Positions 1 to 6,965 of a stretch of 9,330 nt of DNA are shown one piece after another. Where the stretch lies: positions 1-9,330 of the forward strand of contig JAOZKQ010000068.1 of assembly GCA_029935275.1 (NCBI GenBank), read 5' to 3'. Each line of letters begins with the position of its first letter. Positions within the stretch are counted from its first letter, which is position 1. The notes beneath the pieces are model-generated. The model did not search any database, was not told where the DNA came from, and saw nothing but the letters and a program-made list of their open reading frames with translations. The position numbers and the translations under genes were made by a program. The stretch comes from Bacteroidales bacterium. GTDB taxonomy: Bacteria > Bacteroidota > Bacteroidia > Bacteroidales > VadinHA17.

Positions 1-1
1 T

Positions 2-1990
2 TTTGATCAGATAAAGCAGGAGCATTATCTCCCTGCTTTTAAAGAAGGTATTGTAAAGCATGATAAAGAAATTGGTGCAATTGTTTCAAGTAAGCAGGAT
101 CCTGATTTCGAGAATACGATACTTGCCCTGGATCAAAGTGGTGAATTACTAACTAAAGTTGCGTCTGTGTTTTATAATCAGACTTCGGTGAATACTAATA
201 AGGAAATACAGGAAATTGCCAGGGATATTTCGCCACTTGTTTCCCAGCACAAGGATAATATCTTATTGAATGCTCAATTATTTGAGAGAATTAAAATTAT
301 TAACGGACAGAAAGATGATTTGAATCTAACTTCAGAGCAAAAGAAGCTTTTAAATAATACTTATAAAGAATTTGTTCGTGGGGGAGCTAACTTGTCAGCA
401 GATGCTAAGGAAAATCTAAGGGAAATAAACAAAAAGCTCTCATTACTCTCACTTAAATTTGGAGAAAATGTACTGGCGGAAACCAATAATTTTAAATTGA
501 TAATTGATAATAAGGATGATCTTTCAGGTTTGCCTTCTTCAGTGGTGACAATGGCTGCTGAAACTGCTAAAAATTCAGACAATGAAGGTAAATGGGTTTT
601 TACTATTCAAAAACCCAGCATGATTCCTTTTCTTCAATATGCTGATAATAGAGATCTGCGTGAAAAAATATTTACAGCATATATTGAAAAAGGAAACCAT
701 GATGATGAGCTGGATAATAAGGAAATGGTATCTAAGATGGTTTCGTTAAGGGTCGAAAAGGCAAATATATTGGGTTATAAAACGCATGCAGATTTTATTC
801 TGGAGGAGAATATGGCCAAAAAACCAGAAAATGTGTATGCTTTGTTAAATAAAGTGATGAGTGCCGCATTGCCGGTTGCTAAAATAGAAGCTGCGAGTTT
901 GCAAAAGATGATTAATAAAGATGGAGGTGATTTTAAACTGAATCCCTGGGACTGGTGGTATTATGCAGAGAAGTTGAGGAAAGCAAAATATGATCTGGAC
1001 GAGGCTGAATTAAGGCCATATTTTGAACTTGAAAATGTCCGGAAAGGTCTGTTTATTGTTGTTAATAAGTTGTTCGGTTTACAGTTTGTTGAGTTAAATG
1101 ACATTCCTTTGCCCCATCCGGATGCAAAAGCTTTTGAAGTGAAAGAGGCGGATGGATCGCATGTAGGTGTTTTATATATGGATTTTTATCCGCGTGAAAG
1201 TAAAAGGGGAGGTGCATGGATGAGTAACTACCGTGAGCAGTATGTGAAGGATGGTGAAAAAGTTTATCCTGTTATTACTACTGTTTTTAACTTTACAAAA
1301 CCTTCCGGAGATGAGCCATCACTTTTGAGCTTTGAAGAAGTGAGTACCATGTATCATGAGTTTGGACATGCTTTGCATGGTTTATTGTCTAATTGTACCT
1401 ATGAAGGAGTTTCGGGTACAAATGTAGCCAGGGATTTTGTAGAACTTCCTTCACAAATCATGGAAAACTGGGCTTCTGCCCCTGAGAATATCAAATTGTA
1501 TGCCAAGCATTATAAAACAGGAGAAACTATCCCTGATGAATTGATCGAAAAACTGGTGAATAGCAGTCATTTTAACCAGGGATTTGTAACAGTTGAATAC
1601 CTTTCTGCTTCTTTCCTGGATATGGACTGGCATACGGTAACTAAACCTCAGGATTTTGATGTAAATGCTTTTGAAAAGAATGCAATGGATAATATTGGAC
1701 TTATTTCTGAAATCGTTGTCCGGTATCGTAGTCCATATTTCAGCCATATCTTTGCAGGTGGCTATTCATCAGGTTATTATGGTTATATTTGGGCTGAAGT
1801 GCTGGATGCTGATGCATTTGAGGCTTTCAAGGAAACAGGGGACATTTTTGATAAGAACACCGCAAATGCTTTCAGAAAAAATATTCTTGAAAAAGGGGGA
1901 ACTGAAGATCCTATGGAGCTATATGTGAAATTCCGGGGTTCGGAGCCAGGAATTGAACCTTTATTAAAGAGAAGGGGTCTGAAAGAATAA
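2..1990 (+). CDS. dcp: M3-family zinc metallopeptidase, peptidyl-dipeptidase Dcp type (5' end missing)
   Basis: Zinc peptidase of the M3A family, which removes dipeptides from, or cleaves, short peptides, usually in the periplasm or cytoplasm. The frame is open from base 2, giving 662 visible residues; the family is usually about 680-710, so roughly 20-50 N-terminal residues, including any signal peptide, lie outside the window. The visible start (FDQIKQEHYLPAF) is the normal Dcp N-terminal region, so the GTG at 167 is internal and not the start. The zinc site is complete: HEFGH at 1355-1369 (H452, E453, H456 of the visible protein) and the third ligand Glu at 1442-1444 (E481, in FVELPSQ). 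The C-terminal Gly/Tyr-rich substrate loop (GYSSGYYGYIW, about residues 587-597) precedes AEVLDADAFEAF, as in Dcp. No frameshift is seen. The next gene is convergent, so this is the 3' end of its transcription unit. Confidence 0.95.
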   Translation, partial: FDQIKQEHYLPAFKEGIVKHDKEIGAIVSSKQDPDFENTILALDQSGELLTKVASVFYNQTSVNTNKEIQEIARDISPLVSQHKDNILLNAQLFERIKIINGQKDDLNLTSEQKKLLNNTYKEFVRGGANLSADAKENLREINKKLSLLSLKFGENVLAETNNFKLIIDNKDDLSGLPSSVVTMAAETAKNSDNEGKWVFTIQKPSMIPFLQYADNRDLREKIFTAYIEKGNHDDELDNKEMVSKMVSLRVEKANILGYKTHADFILEENMAKKPENVYALLNKVMSAALPVAKIEAASLQKMINKDGGDFKLNPWDWWYYAEKLRKAKYDLDEAELRPYFELENVRKGLFIVVNKLFGLQFVELNDIPLPHPDAKAFEVKEADGSHVGVLYMDFYPRESKRGGAWMSNYREQYVKDGEKVYPVITTVFNFTKPSGDEPSLLSFEEVSTMYHEFGHALHGLLSNCTYEGVSGTNVARDFVELPSQIMENWASAPENIKLYAKHYKTGETIPDELIEKLVNSSHFNQGFVTVEYLSASFLDMDWHTVTKPQDFDVNAFEKNAMDNIGLISEIVVRYRSPYFSHIFAGGYSSGYYGYIWAEVLDADAFEAFKETGDIFDKNTANAFRKNILEKGGTEDPMELYVKFRGSEPGIEPLLKRRGLKE

Positions 1991-2067
1991 AAAGTAGAGG
2001 TGAAAATATCAATAATTTCTAATATAGGATCTAAACTCAAACATCAGTTATACATTGTTGGATTTAT

Positions 2068-2083
2068 GGGTTTTTATAAACCT
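2068..2083. terminator. Weak hairpin in the convergent intergenic spacer
   Basis: The 159-bp spacer between the converging dcp and phosphatase genes must hold the ends of both transcripts. The only short hairpin I see is GGGTTT-TTAT-AAACCT, six pairs including one G-T. It has no adjacent T-run on either strand, so it is a poor intrinsic terminator. Nothing else in 1991-2149 is recognisable. Confidence 0.2.
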
Positions 2084-2149
2084 GTAAACGGTGAACATTT
2101 AAATATTGAATGACCTTGTCAGGTAGTTGAAAGGTGGATGCTAAAGATA

Positions 2150-2827
2150 TCAATACTGACCGGGGTAAAGCTTTTCAACCCGTTTACTTTGGATTATTTC
2201 TTTTGTTTTGATATTCATGATACTTAATTTTTCACCCCAACCGGCTCCGGTATCCATAAGCCAAACCTCGCATGCATGAACAGGTATTTTTGAATTAAAA
2301 TTTAATGTTGGGGTATGGCCAATGAATATTTCTTTGTACTTTGTAAGGTTTTGTTCCTTACCAATTAATTTTTGTTCCATTGCTTTTGTTACCAGGCTTC
2401 GGTCCCACAGAAAAGTTTGGTAGCCCTGTTTCTTCAGGGGCAGGTTTTTTTTAATTCCTCCATGAACAAACAATCTTTTTTTATGCAGATAGTATAAAGA
2501 GGCATCTCTTAGTAGATTGATATGCTCTATAGGCATTCCTCCAGGATATGCTTTAAGGGTTTCTAAAGCTCCAAGAGTTTTCCATTCTTTTGAAACTTTA
2601 CCTGTTTTTGCCCATTCCAGGGCCCAGTAATCATGATTTCCTAATATGTAAACAAGATTGTTGATTTTTAGAAGTAAGTCAAAGACTTTGTTAACTTCAG
2701 TTCCCCTGTCACAAACATCTCCAAGACAAATAAGCTTATCTTTTCTATAATTAAAGTCAGCTTTTTTCAGGCATTGCTTAAATGCCTTATAAGCTCCGTG
2801 AATATCTCCAATTACAAAAGTTCGCAT
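2150..2827 (-). CDS. PPP-family metallophosphoesterase (PrpA / lambda-phosphatase-like)
   Basis: Predicted cytoplasmic dimetal phosphoesterase of 225 aa, the size of lambda phosphatase and PrpA/PrpB and shorter than the diadenosine tetraphosphatase ApaH. Signature blocks are in order: GDIHG (7-11), GDVCDRG (36-42), GNHD (63-66), VHGG (121-124) and GHTPT (170-174). These supply the metal-binding Asp/His/Asn ligands and the catalytic His-Asp pair. The family usually reads GNHE; this copy has GNHD. There is no signal peptide or membrane segment. The ATG lies 3 bp after the stop codon of the upstream HD-domain gene, so the two are very likely co-transcribed and translationally coupled. The substrate (phosphoprotein, nucleotide or other) cannot be read from the sequence. 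Confidence 0.9.
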   Translation of the reverse strand: MRTFVIGDIHGAYKAFKQCLKKADFNYRKDKLICLGDVCDRGTEVNKVFDLLLKINNLVYILGNHDYWALEWAKTGKVSKEWKTLGALETLKAYPGGMPIEHINLLRDASLYYLHKKRLFVHGGIKKNLPLKKQGYQTFLWDRSLVTKAMEQKLIGKEQNLTKYKEIFIGHTPTLNFNSKIPVHACEVWLMDTGAGWGEKLSIMNIKTKEIIQSKRVEKLYPGQY

Positions 2828-2830
2828 GGA

Positions 2831-3415
2831 TTAGCTTTGTTCCGGGTTACCTTTTAATCCTATTTCATCAGCAACCTCCCGCATACCAAGAATGGTATCC
2901 TGAATTACTTCTGAAAGTTCTAAATTGAGCATTTCTGCCCCTTTTTCAATAATACTTCGATCTATTCCTGCTGCAAACCTTTTGTCTTTCCATTTTTTCT
3001 TAACTGATTTTACTTTTATATCCAAAACACTTTTAGATGGTCTAACCAGTGCTGATGTGGTTACCAGTCCTGTAAGTTCATCTATGGTGTAGAGCACTTT
3101 TTCAAGCAGGGATTCCGGTTTTACATCAGTAACGATTCCATAACCATGACTCATAACAGCACGGATGTAATCTTCCGGCCAGTTTTCTTCTTCAAGAATT
3201 TCCCTGGCTTTCTGGCAATGTTCCTCAGGATATTTTTCATAATCGAGGTCGTGAACCAATCCAATGATTCCCCATTTTTCTTCATCCTCATTGTATTTTC
3301 GTGCCATAAACCGCATTACACCTTCAACGGCTAATGCATGCTTTGTAAGGCTTTTGGACTGGTTGAATTTTTTGAAAAGGTTCCAGGCATCCTCACGTGT
3401 AGGTTTCTCCTTCAT
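2831..3415 (-). CDS. HD-superfamily hydrolase (COG2316-like)
   Basis: Small predicted metal-dependent phosphohydrolase of 194 aa, matching a widespread single-domain HD family. The HD ligand set is intact: H26 (KHALAVEGVMRFMA), H55-D56 (GLVHDLDYEKYPEEHC) and D112 (TIDELTGLV), with H90 (SHGYG) also conserved in the family. The C-terminal part, about residues 125-190, carries the family's VRPSKSVLD and KKWKDKRFAAG blocks and ends in VADEIGLKGNPEQS. No membrane or partner domain is present, so it acts alone in the cytoplasm. The cellular substrate is unknown for the family as far as I know. It sits 3 bp upstream of the phosphatase gene and 90 bp downstream of the racemase gene. A candidate promoter just upstream suggests it can be transcribed independently of the racemase. 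Confidence 0.9.
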   Translation of the reverse strand: MKEKPTREDAWNLFKKFNQSKSLTKHALAVEGVMRFMARKYNEDEEKWGIIGLVHDLDYEKYPEEHCQKAREILEEENWPEDYIRAVMSHGYGIVTDVKPESLLEKVLYTIDELTGLVTTSALVRPSKSVLDIKVKSVKKKWKDKRFAAGIDRSIIEKGAEMLNLELSEVIQDTILGMREVADEIGLKGNPEQS

Positions 3416-3447
3416 TATTACTATTGTTACCTAAGTGTGAATCAATG

Positions 3448-3478
3448 TAAATTTAATTTTTGAGATGCTAATGTACAA
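3448..3478 (-). promoter_or_regulatory. Candidate Bacteroidota-type promoter for the HD hydrolase/phosphatase pair
   Basis: On the minus strand a TTG (3478-3476) is followed after 20 bp by TAAATTTA (3455-3448), a 7/8 match to the Bacteroidota -7 element TAnnTTTG with the usual spacing. The ATG at 3415 would follow after a leader of about 25-30 nt. The surroundings are AT-rich, so a chance match is possible. Confidence 0.3.
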
Positions 3479-3505
3479 TTTTAATTTAAACCAGTATGTA
3501 TGGAA

Positions 3506-4198
3506 TCATTTAATTGCTTGTTTAAATGCTGCCTTAGCGTGGATCTCTGTTGTGTCAAATGTTGGTATTTTACAATCTTTTTGTTTGATTAATAATGGGA
3601 TTTCCGTACATCCAAGTATAATGCCTTCCGCTCCTCTATTTTTGAGGTTTTCAATGATTTTCTTAAATTGTTGTTTTGATTCTTTTTTGAAAATACCCTT
3701 AACTAATTCATTATAAATTATATAATGGATGAAGCTTCGTTCACTTGAGGATGGAATGATGCATTCAATATGATAATCATTCAGTAGCTTCTTCTTATAG
3801 AAATCTTCTTCCATTGTGAATTTAGTGCCCAGTAGTCCGACTTTATTTATTCCTTTTTTCTGAATTTCACTTGCGACAGCATCGGTGATGTGTATAAGTG
3901 GGATATGTATATGATTCTTAATTTTATCAGCAAGTTTGTGCATAGTATTTGTACAAATTATGAGCATATCAGCACCGGAATTTTCCAGCTTTTTTGAGGC
4001 ATCAGAAAGAATAATGGAAAGTTCTTCCCAGTTTTGTGCATGTTGTAGCATTCCTATAATTTGAAAGTCGAAAGAATGAATAATGCAGGGACAGGAATGA
4101 TTTCCTCCTAATTCTTTTTGAGCGAGTTGGTTAAGAAGCCTGTAATATTCAAGGGTGGATTCCCAGCTCATACCTCCAAGTAGGCCAATTGTTTTCAT
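3506..4198 (-). CDS. Aspartate/glutamate racemase superfamily protein (YgeA/RacX type)
   Basis: PLP-independent amino acid racemase using two cysteines for proton transfer. The start chosen is the ATG at 4198, giving 230 aa, the normal length of YgeA/RacX proteins. The N-terminus MKTIGLLGGMSWEST is a near-exact match to the start of that family. An in-frame ATG at 4243 would add 15 residues, but these are encoded by an inserted repeat element. Catalytic cysteines are C82 (LIICTNTMHK) and C197 (ILGCTEIPLL); LLGTKFTMEEDFY (about 122-134) and FDTTEIHA near the C-terminus are further family blocks. E. coli YgeA is a broad-specificity amino acid racemase, so the substrate here is open (Asp, Glu or other). 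It lies downstream of the aminomutase gene on the same strand; without the inserted element the gap would be about 41 bp, suggesting an original operon. Its native 5' leader has been displaced by that element. Confidence 0.92.
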   Translation of the reverse strand: MKTIGLLGGMSWESTLEYYRLLNQLAQKELGGNHSCPCIIHSFDFQIIGMLQHAQNWEELSIILSDASKKLENSGADMLIICTNTMHKLADKIKNHIHIPLIHITDAVASEIQKKGINKVGLLGTKFTMEEDFYKKKLLNDYHIECIIPSSSERSFIHYIIYNELVKGIFKKESKQQFKKIIENLKNRGAEGIILGCTEIPLLIKQKDCKIPTFDTTEIHAKAAFKQAIK

Positions 4199-4203
4199 AG
4201 TTA

Positions 4204-4344
4204 GAGTTTGTCTATAAAGTCCAACTTCTGCGTTGTTGCTCAAAATCTAAAACCTCAAATACACTAGTATTCTGCGGGTTAGATTTATCGCACGCCTTGA
4301 GTTTGTACTTTCTAGTTCAAACTCTCGATTTTATGGACAGGCAC
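4204..4344. mobile_element. MITE-like non-coding element 1 with TIRs and TAGTTA direct repeats
   Basis: A 141-bp element with imperfect terminal inverted repeats: the left end GAGTTTGTCTATAAAGTC (4204-4221) pairs with the right end, which read on the minus strand is GTGCCTGTCCATAAAATC (13 of 18 identical). It is bracketed by perfect 6-bp direct repeats TAGTTA at 4198-4203 and 4345-4350, as expected of a target duplication (a TA-only duplication is also compatible). Inside are two nested inverted repeats: AAATCTAA (4243-4250) with TTAGATTT (4279-4286), and GAGTTTG (4299-4305) with CAAACTC (4318-4324). No transposase is encoded. The ends match those of the element at 9188-9277. It sits between the aminomutase stop and the racemase start, its left direct repeat overlapping the first base of the racemase ATG. 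The parent transposon family is not identified. Confidence 0.7.
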
Positions 4345-4386
4345 TAGTTAGCAGAATAATTTCAGAAATTGGAAAAACAGCTTGAA

Positions 4387-6603
4387 CTATGTTTGTGTAA
4401 GTTCAAGATCAGGTGCAGGTTTGTTTAGTTTAAGGTTAGTGAGGACAGGGCTAATTATAAAATTGTATTCAGGATACTCAAAAATGGGTAATCGGTCTTC
4501 TGTTTCACCCATTGTGTATCCGTAAATAGTTTCATATTCTTTTAAGTTTTCACCCATCTTTTTGACCTGTTGCAGGTACTCATAAATAGATTTTGATTCA
4601 ATTATAGTAACCTTCCCCATTTTTTTAATAATAGGGCTATGGTTTCGGTATGGGTCATGGTCAAAACTAAGGATTCTCCTGCCATCGTCCGTAAGTCCTA
4701 TTACCCGGAATGTGAGGCTTTTACCGACGCCAGGTATATTCATTACACTTTTATCTGTGGCCAGAAATGGAAGCCCGTATTTTTTTCTGATAGAGTTTAT
4801 ATTCTGTGCCATTTGATTGGGCTGGCAAGATAATTTTTTAATTTCAGTATGCATATTGGCTGAAACCGATCCGTATATTTTTTCTTCCAGCTGTTCCTGA
4901 ATGGAACGGGCAATGGGGGTGAAGTTATGTTTATTTTCCCGGTGACCTTTAACCTGAAAAGTATAATAGGGAATCACCCCGATATCATTCAAAGTTTTAC
5001 GTAGCTTTATTGTATGTCCCCTTCTCGAACCAGCTGCAGTGAATACAACCTGGTTGGTGATCATCCATCCGGCAGAGATTAATTTTTCAATAGCACTTTT
5101 GGCTTCAGGTGTGACTTCCAGGCTGGAAACAAAATGGGTTTGAATAATAAATTGTTTAATTCCTATAGCAGAGGCTTTTTCTTTGAAGTTCTTAAGAATC
5201 TGAATAAGCTCAGGAGTGAATCTTTGAGGTAAATATGCTGGTAGTCTGGTTCCGAACCGGATGCGGAGCATTTCAGCATATTTCATCCCTTCCGGCCTGT
5301 TTCTGTTGTCTCTGATTTTTTGTACAGCCATATCATAAATATGATCCAGAATGGTTTTAATCACTTTGTTTGAGCTCATAAATGCATCTCCACCTGTCAC
5401 AAGAATGTCTCTGAGTTGAGAGTCGTATCTGAAATATTCCATAACCGACCTCAGATCATCCATCCAATTGCTTTCCAATTTTAATTTATCCAGATTGAAA
5501 TTTAGATGTCCGGATTGAAAATCATACATTCTCTGGCAGGAAACACACAGTCCTCCACAGGAACGACCCATTGTTTCAGGAATAAAAATGGCAACTTCCG
5601 GGTATCTTCGATGTAAGCCTTTTCCATCCGGCATAACCCATCCGGCAACATTGGGCTCATTGGGTTTTACCAGGTCTTCTTTTTCCCAGGCTACAATATG
5701 TCCGAATTCATAATTCAGATCTTCATTAGGGAAAATGTATTCTCTCAGGGTGATATCCGTTTTGACCCCGTTTGAAATGTCTTCAATATTTAGCAGAGAC
5801 AGGTAATATGGATTAATAAAAACAGGGATACCTGAATTTTCAGCTTTATACAATGTATCCAGTTCCTTTTTTCCTAAGGTGTAATCCAGGAAACTATTCA
5901 GTTCTTTTACGGAACGGATTGCCATTCGGAGATGGAAGGAATTGTCTTTCCACCATTCAAGTGCAATTTTAAATTTATCTTTACTGCTTAGGCCTTCCCC
6001 AAAGTAAAATCTGCGGCTCTTAATTCCTCCTGAGTCAATTTTTGAAATGATTTTTTTTAGTATCCGGTCTCTGTTCTTTTTCCGGGCAGAAATAATGGCC
6101 GGGTCAATTCCATTAGGGAAACGGTGCATCCAGTAATTTATTTTACCAAGATCCGGATGTTTTCTGTATTCTTTACCTCTTAATTGCCTGAACAGGTGAA
6201 GCATATCTGCATAAAAGTCAACTGGCATATCACCTGAATTTGTACGTGTTGCTTTCCATAAAGCCCGAAGGGGGTTACTTATGATCTTCTTACCACGGAG
6301 ATTCAGATCAGTGAAACTTTTACCAGCATGTTCCAGATAGTCAAGAATACGAATTGCTGCAAAATCTTTCCATCTTAACTGGTTATAACTGGATTTGCCT
6401 ATCTGATCTCCCTGATAGTACTCCAAAGCAGGTGGATTCTCTCTAATAATGCGTAATGTGATTTTTCTTAGCGATTGAAAAAGTTCTTTTTCACTATCGG
6501 AATATATGAAAATCTGCCCAATTTCAGGATTCTCCTGCAGAAATATATTAATAATTTTTCGACATTCTTCGTTCAGTTGTTTATTTGATTCAGGACGAAA
6601 CAT
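4387..6603 (-). CDS. KamA-family radical SAM aminomutase, probable glutamate 2,3-aminomutase type with long N-terminal extension
   Basis: Predicted cytoplasmic radical SAM/PLP enzyme moving an amino group from C2 to C3 of an amino acid. Residues about 214-660 follow lysine 2,3-aminomutase (KAM) in order: INPYYLSL (263-270), HRRYPEVAIF, the CX3CX2C iron-sulfur site C349/C353/C356 (CGGLCVSC, 5559-5536), LVTGGDAF (401-408), GTRLPAYLPQR (451-461), QTHF (488-491) and PYYTFQ (545-550). The PLP lysine is probably K628 in IPGVGK. The two KAM aspartates that bind the lysine side-chain amine (D293, D330 in the clostridial enzyme) align with K552 and N622. From memory, Lys and Asn are the replacements described for glutamate 2,3-aminomutase, so L-glutamate to beta-glutamate is the favoured reaction. 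Unusual points: about 210 extra N-terminal residues with no domain I recognise; about 33 extra residues between K552 and N622; no C-terminal cysteine cluster like the KAM zinc site. Start is the ATG at 6603, the first of a long open frame. Function class sure, substrate moderately so. Confidence 0.88.
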   Translation of the reverse strand: MFRPESNKQLNEECRKIINIFLQENPEIGQIFIYSDSEKELFQSLRKITLRIIRENPPALEYYQGDQIGKSSYNQLRWKDFAAIRILDYLEHAGKSFTDLNLRGKKIISNPLRALWKATRTNSGDMPVDFYADMLHLFRQLRGKEYRKHPDLGKINYWMHRFPNGIDPAIISARKKNRDRILKKIISKIDSGGIKSRRFYFGEGLSSKDKFKIALEWWKDNSFHLRMAIRSVKELNSFLDYTLGKKELDTLYKAENSGIPVFINPYYLSLLNIEDISNGVKTDITLREYIFPNEDLNYEFGHIVAWEKEDLVKPNEPNVAGWVMPDGKGLHRRYPEVAIFIPETMGRSCGGLCVSCQRMYDFQSGHLNFNLDKLKLESNWMDDLRSVMEYFRYDSQLRDILVTGGDAFMSSNKVIKTILDHIYDMAVQKIRDNRNRPEGMKYAEMLRIRFGTRLPAYLPQRFTPELIQILKNFKEKASAIGIKQFIIQTHFVSSLEVTPEAKSAIEKLISAGWMITNQVVFTAAGSRRGHTIKLRKTLNDIGVIPYYTFQVKGHRENKHNFTPIARSIQEQLEEKIYGSVSANMHTEIKKLSCQPNQMAQNINSIRKKYGLPFLATDKSVMNIPGVGKSLTFRVIGLTDDGRRILSFDHDPYRNHSPIIKKMGKVTIIESKSIYEYLQQVKKMGENLKEYETIYGYTMGETEDRLPIFEYPEYNFIISPVLTNLKLNKPAPDLELTQT

Positions 6604-6826
6604 AAATTTCAGTTGTAGTTTTCTTGATTAATAATAAATTAGTTATAAAATCAACATGGTTTTTCAGCATTATATGATTCCAGGTAATAAAATCCGGATT
6701 TTCCTTTGGCTTAGAAGTTTAAACCTATTCCGGATAATTTTTGTGAAAATTATAAAGGTGAAACATATAAAGATAATGAAAATCTCTGAATTATGCAAAT
6801 AGTTCTTGAATGAATTTTGTTTTGAA
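6604..6826. other. Divergent intergenic region, aminomutase side
   Basis: This part of the 362-bp spacer between the diverging aminomutase and LiaF-like genes holds no plausible gene. It must carry the aminomutase promoter, but I find no convincing TAnnTTTG with a -33 partner on the minus strand. Visible structure: a 14-bp perfect palindrome AAAATCCGGATTTT at 6689-6702, and a second copy of its core TCCGGAT at 6729-6735, 36 bp further on. These could be operator half-sites, but the evidence is only the repetition. Confidence 0.35.
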
Positions 6827-6863
6827 GTCCGTTTACCGATTTATATCGTCCATTCACCGATTT
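6827..6863 (+). promoter_or_regulatory. Tandem direct repeat, candidate LytTR response-regulator operator
   Basis: Two 16-bp direct repeats, GTCCGTTTACCGATTT (6827-6842) and GTCCATTCACCGATTT (6848-6863), agree at 14 of 16 positions with a period of exactly 21 bp, two helical turns. LytTR-domain regulators (AgrA, ComE type) are known to bind two imperfect 9-bp direct repeats with about 12 bp between, i.e. the same 21-bp period on one DNA face. The repeats end 27 bp before the -7 element of the operon that encodes a LytS-type kinase, so they fill the place of an activator site overlapping a weak -33 region. That a LytTR regulator binds here is inference. Confidence 0.6.
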
Positions 6864-6890
6864 TATGTAAAAGTAAATGTATTTTAATTA

Positions 6891-6898
6891 TACTTTTG
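6891..6898 (+). promoter_or_regulatory. Promoter -7 element of the LiaF-like/LytS operon
   Basis: TACTTTTG is a full match to the Bacteroidota -7 consensus TAnnTTTG, about 68 bp before the ATG at 6966, leaving a leader of about 60 nt. A good TTG at -33 is missing; only TTATG (6863-6867) lies near the right distance. That fits a promoter needing an activator at the upstream tandem repeat. Confidence 0.5.
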
Positions 6899-6965
6899 TT
6901 TATGAATATAGAAAAGTAATGGGTATGAGTGGGTTAGTATCAAAGTTTAAATTAATATTTACCAT

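Noticed and set aside
167..169. GTG as the start of the M3 peptidase gene
   Set aside because: The same frame is open back to base 2 and encodes conserved Dcp N-terminal sequence, so the gene runs off the left edge.
1451..1928. Additional open frames of 85-98 codons overlapping dcp, on both strands
   Set aside because: They lie wholly or mostly inside the strongly conserved peptidase gene and show no family features of their own.
2000..2113. Small plus-strand frame of 37 codons starting with GTG after dcp
   Set aside because: No spaced ribosome site, no recognisable protein features, and it overlaps the hairpin region; it is most likely chance.
4199..4243. Extra 15 N-terminal residues of the racemase
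   Set aside because: They are encoded by the direct repeat and the left end of the inserted element, and the family starts at MKTIGLLGGMSWEST.
4387..6603. Plain lysine 2,3-aminomutase (kamA/ablA) call
   Set aside because: Both lysine-binding aspartates are replaced (K552, N622), and no acetyltransferase partner gene for acetyl-beta-lysine synthesis is next to it.
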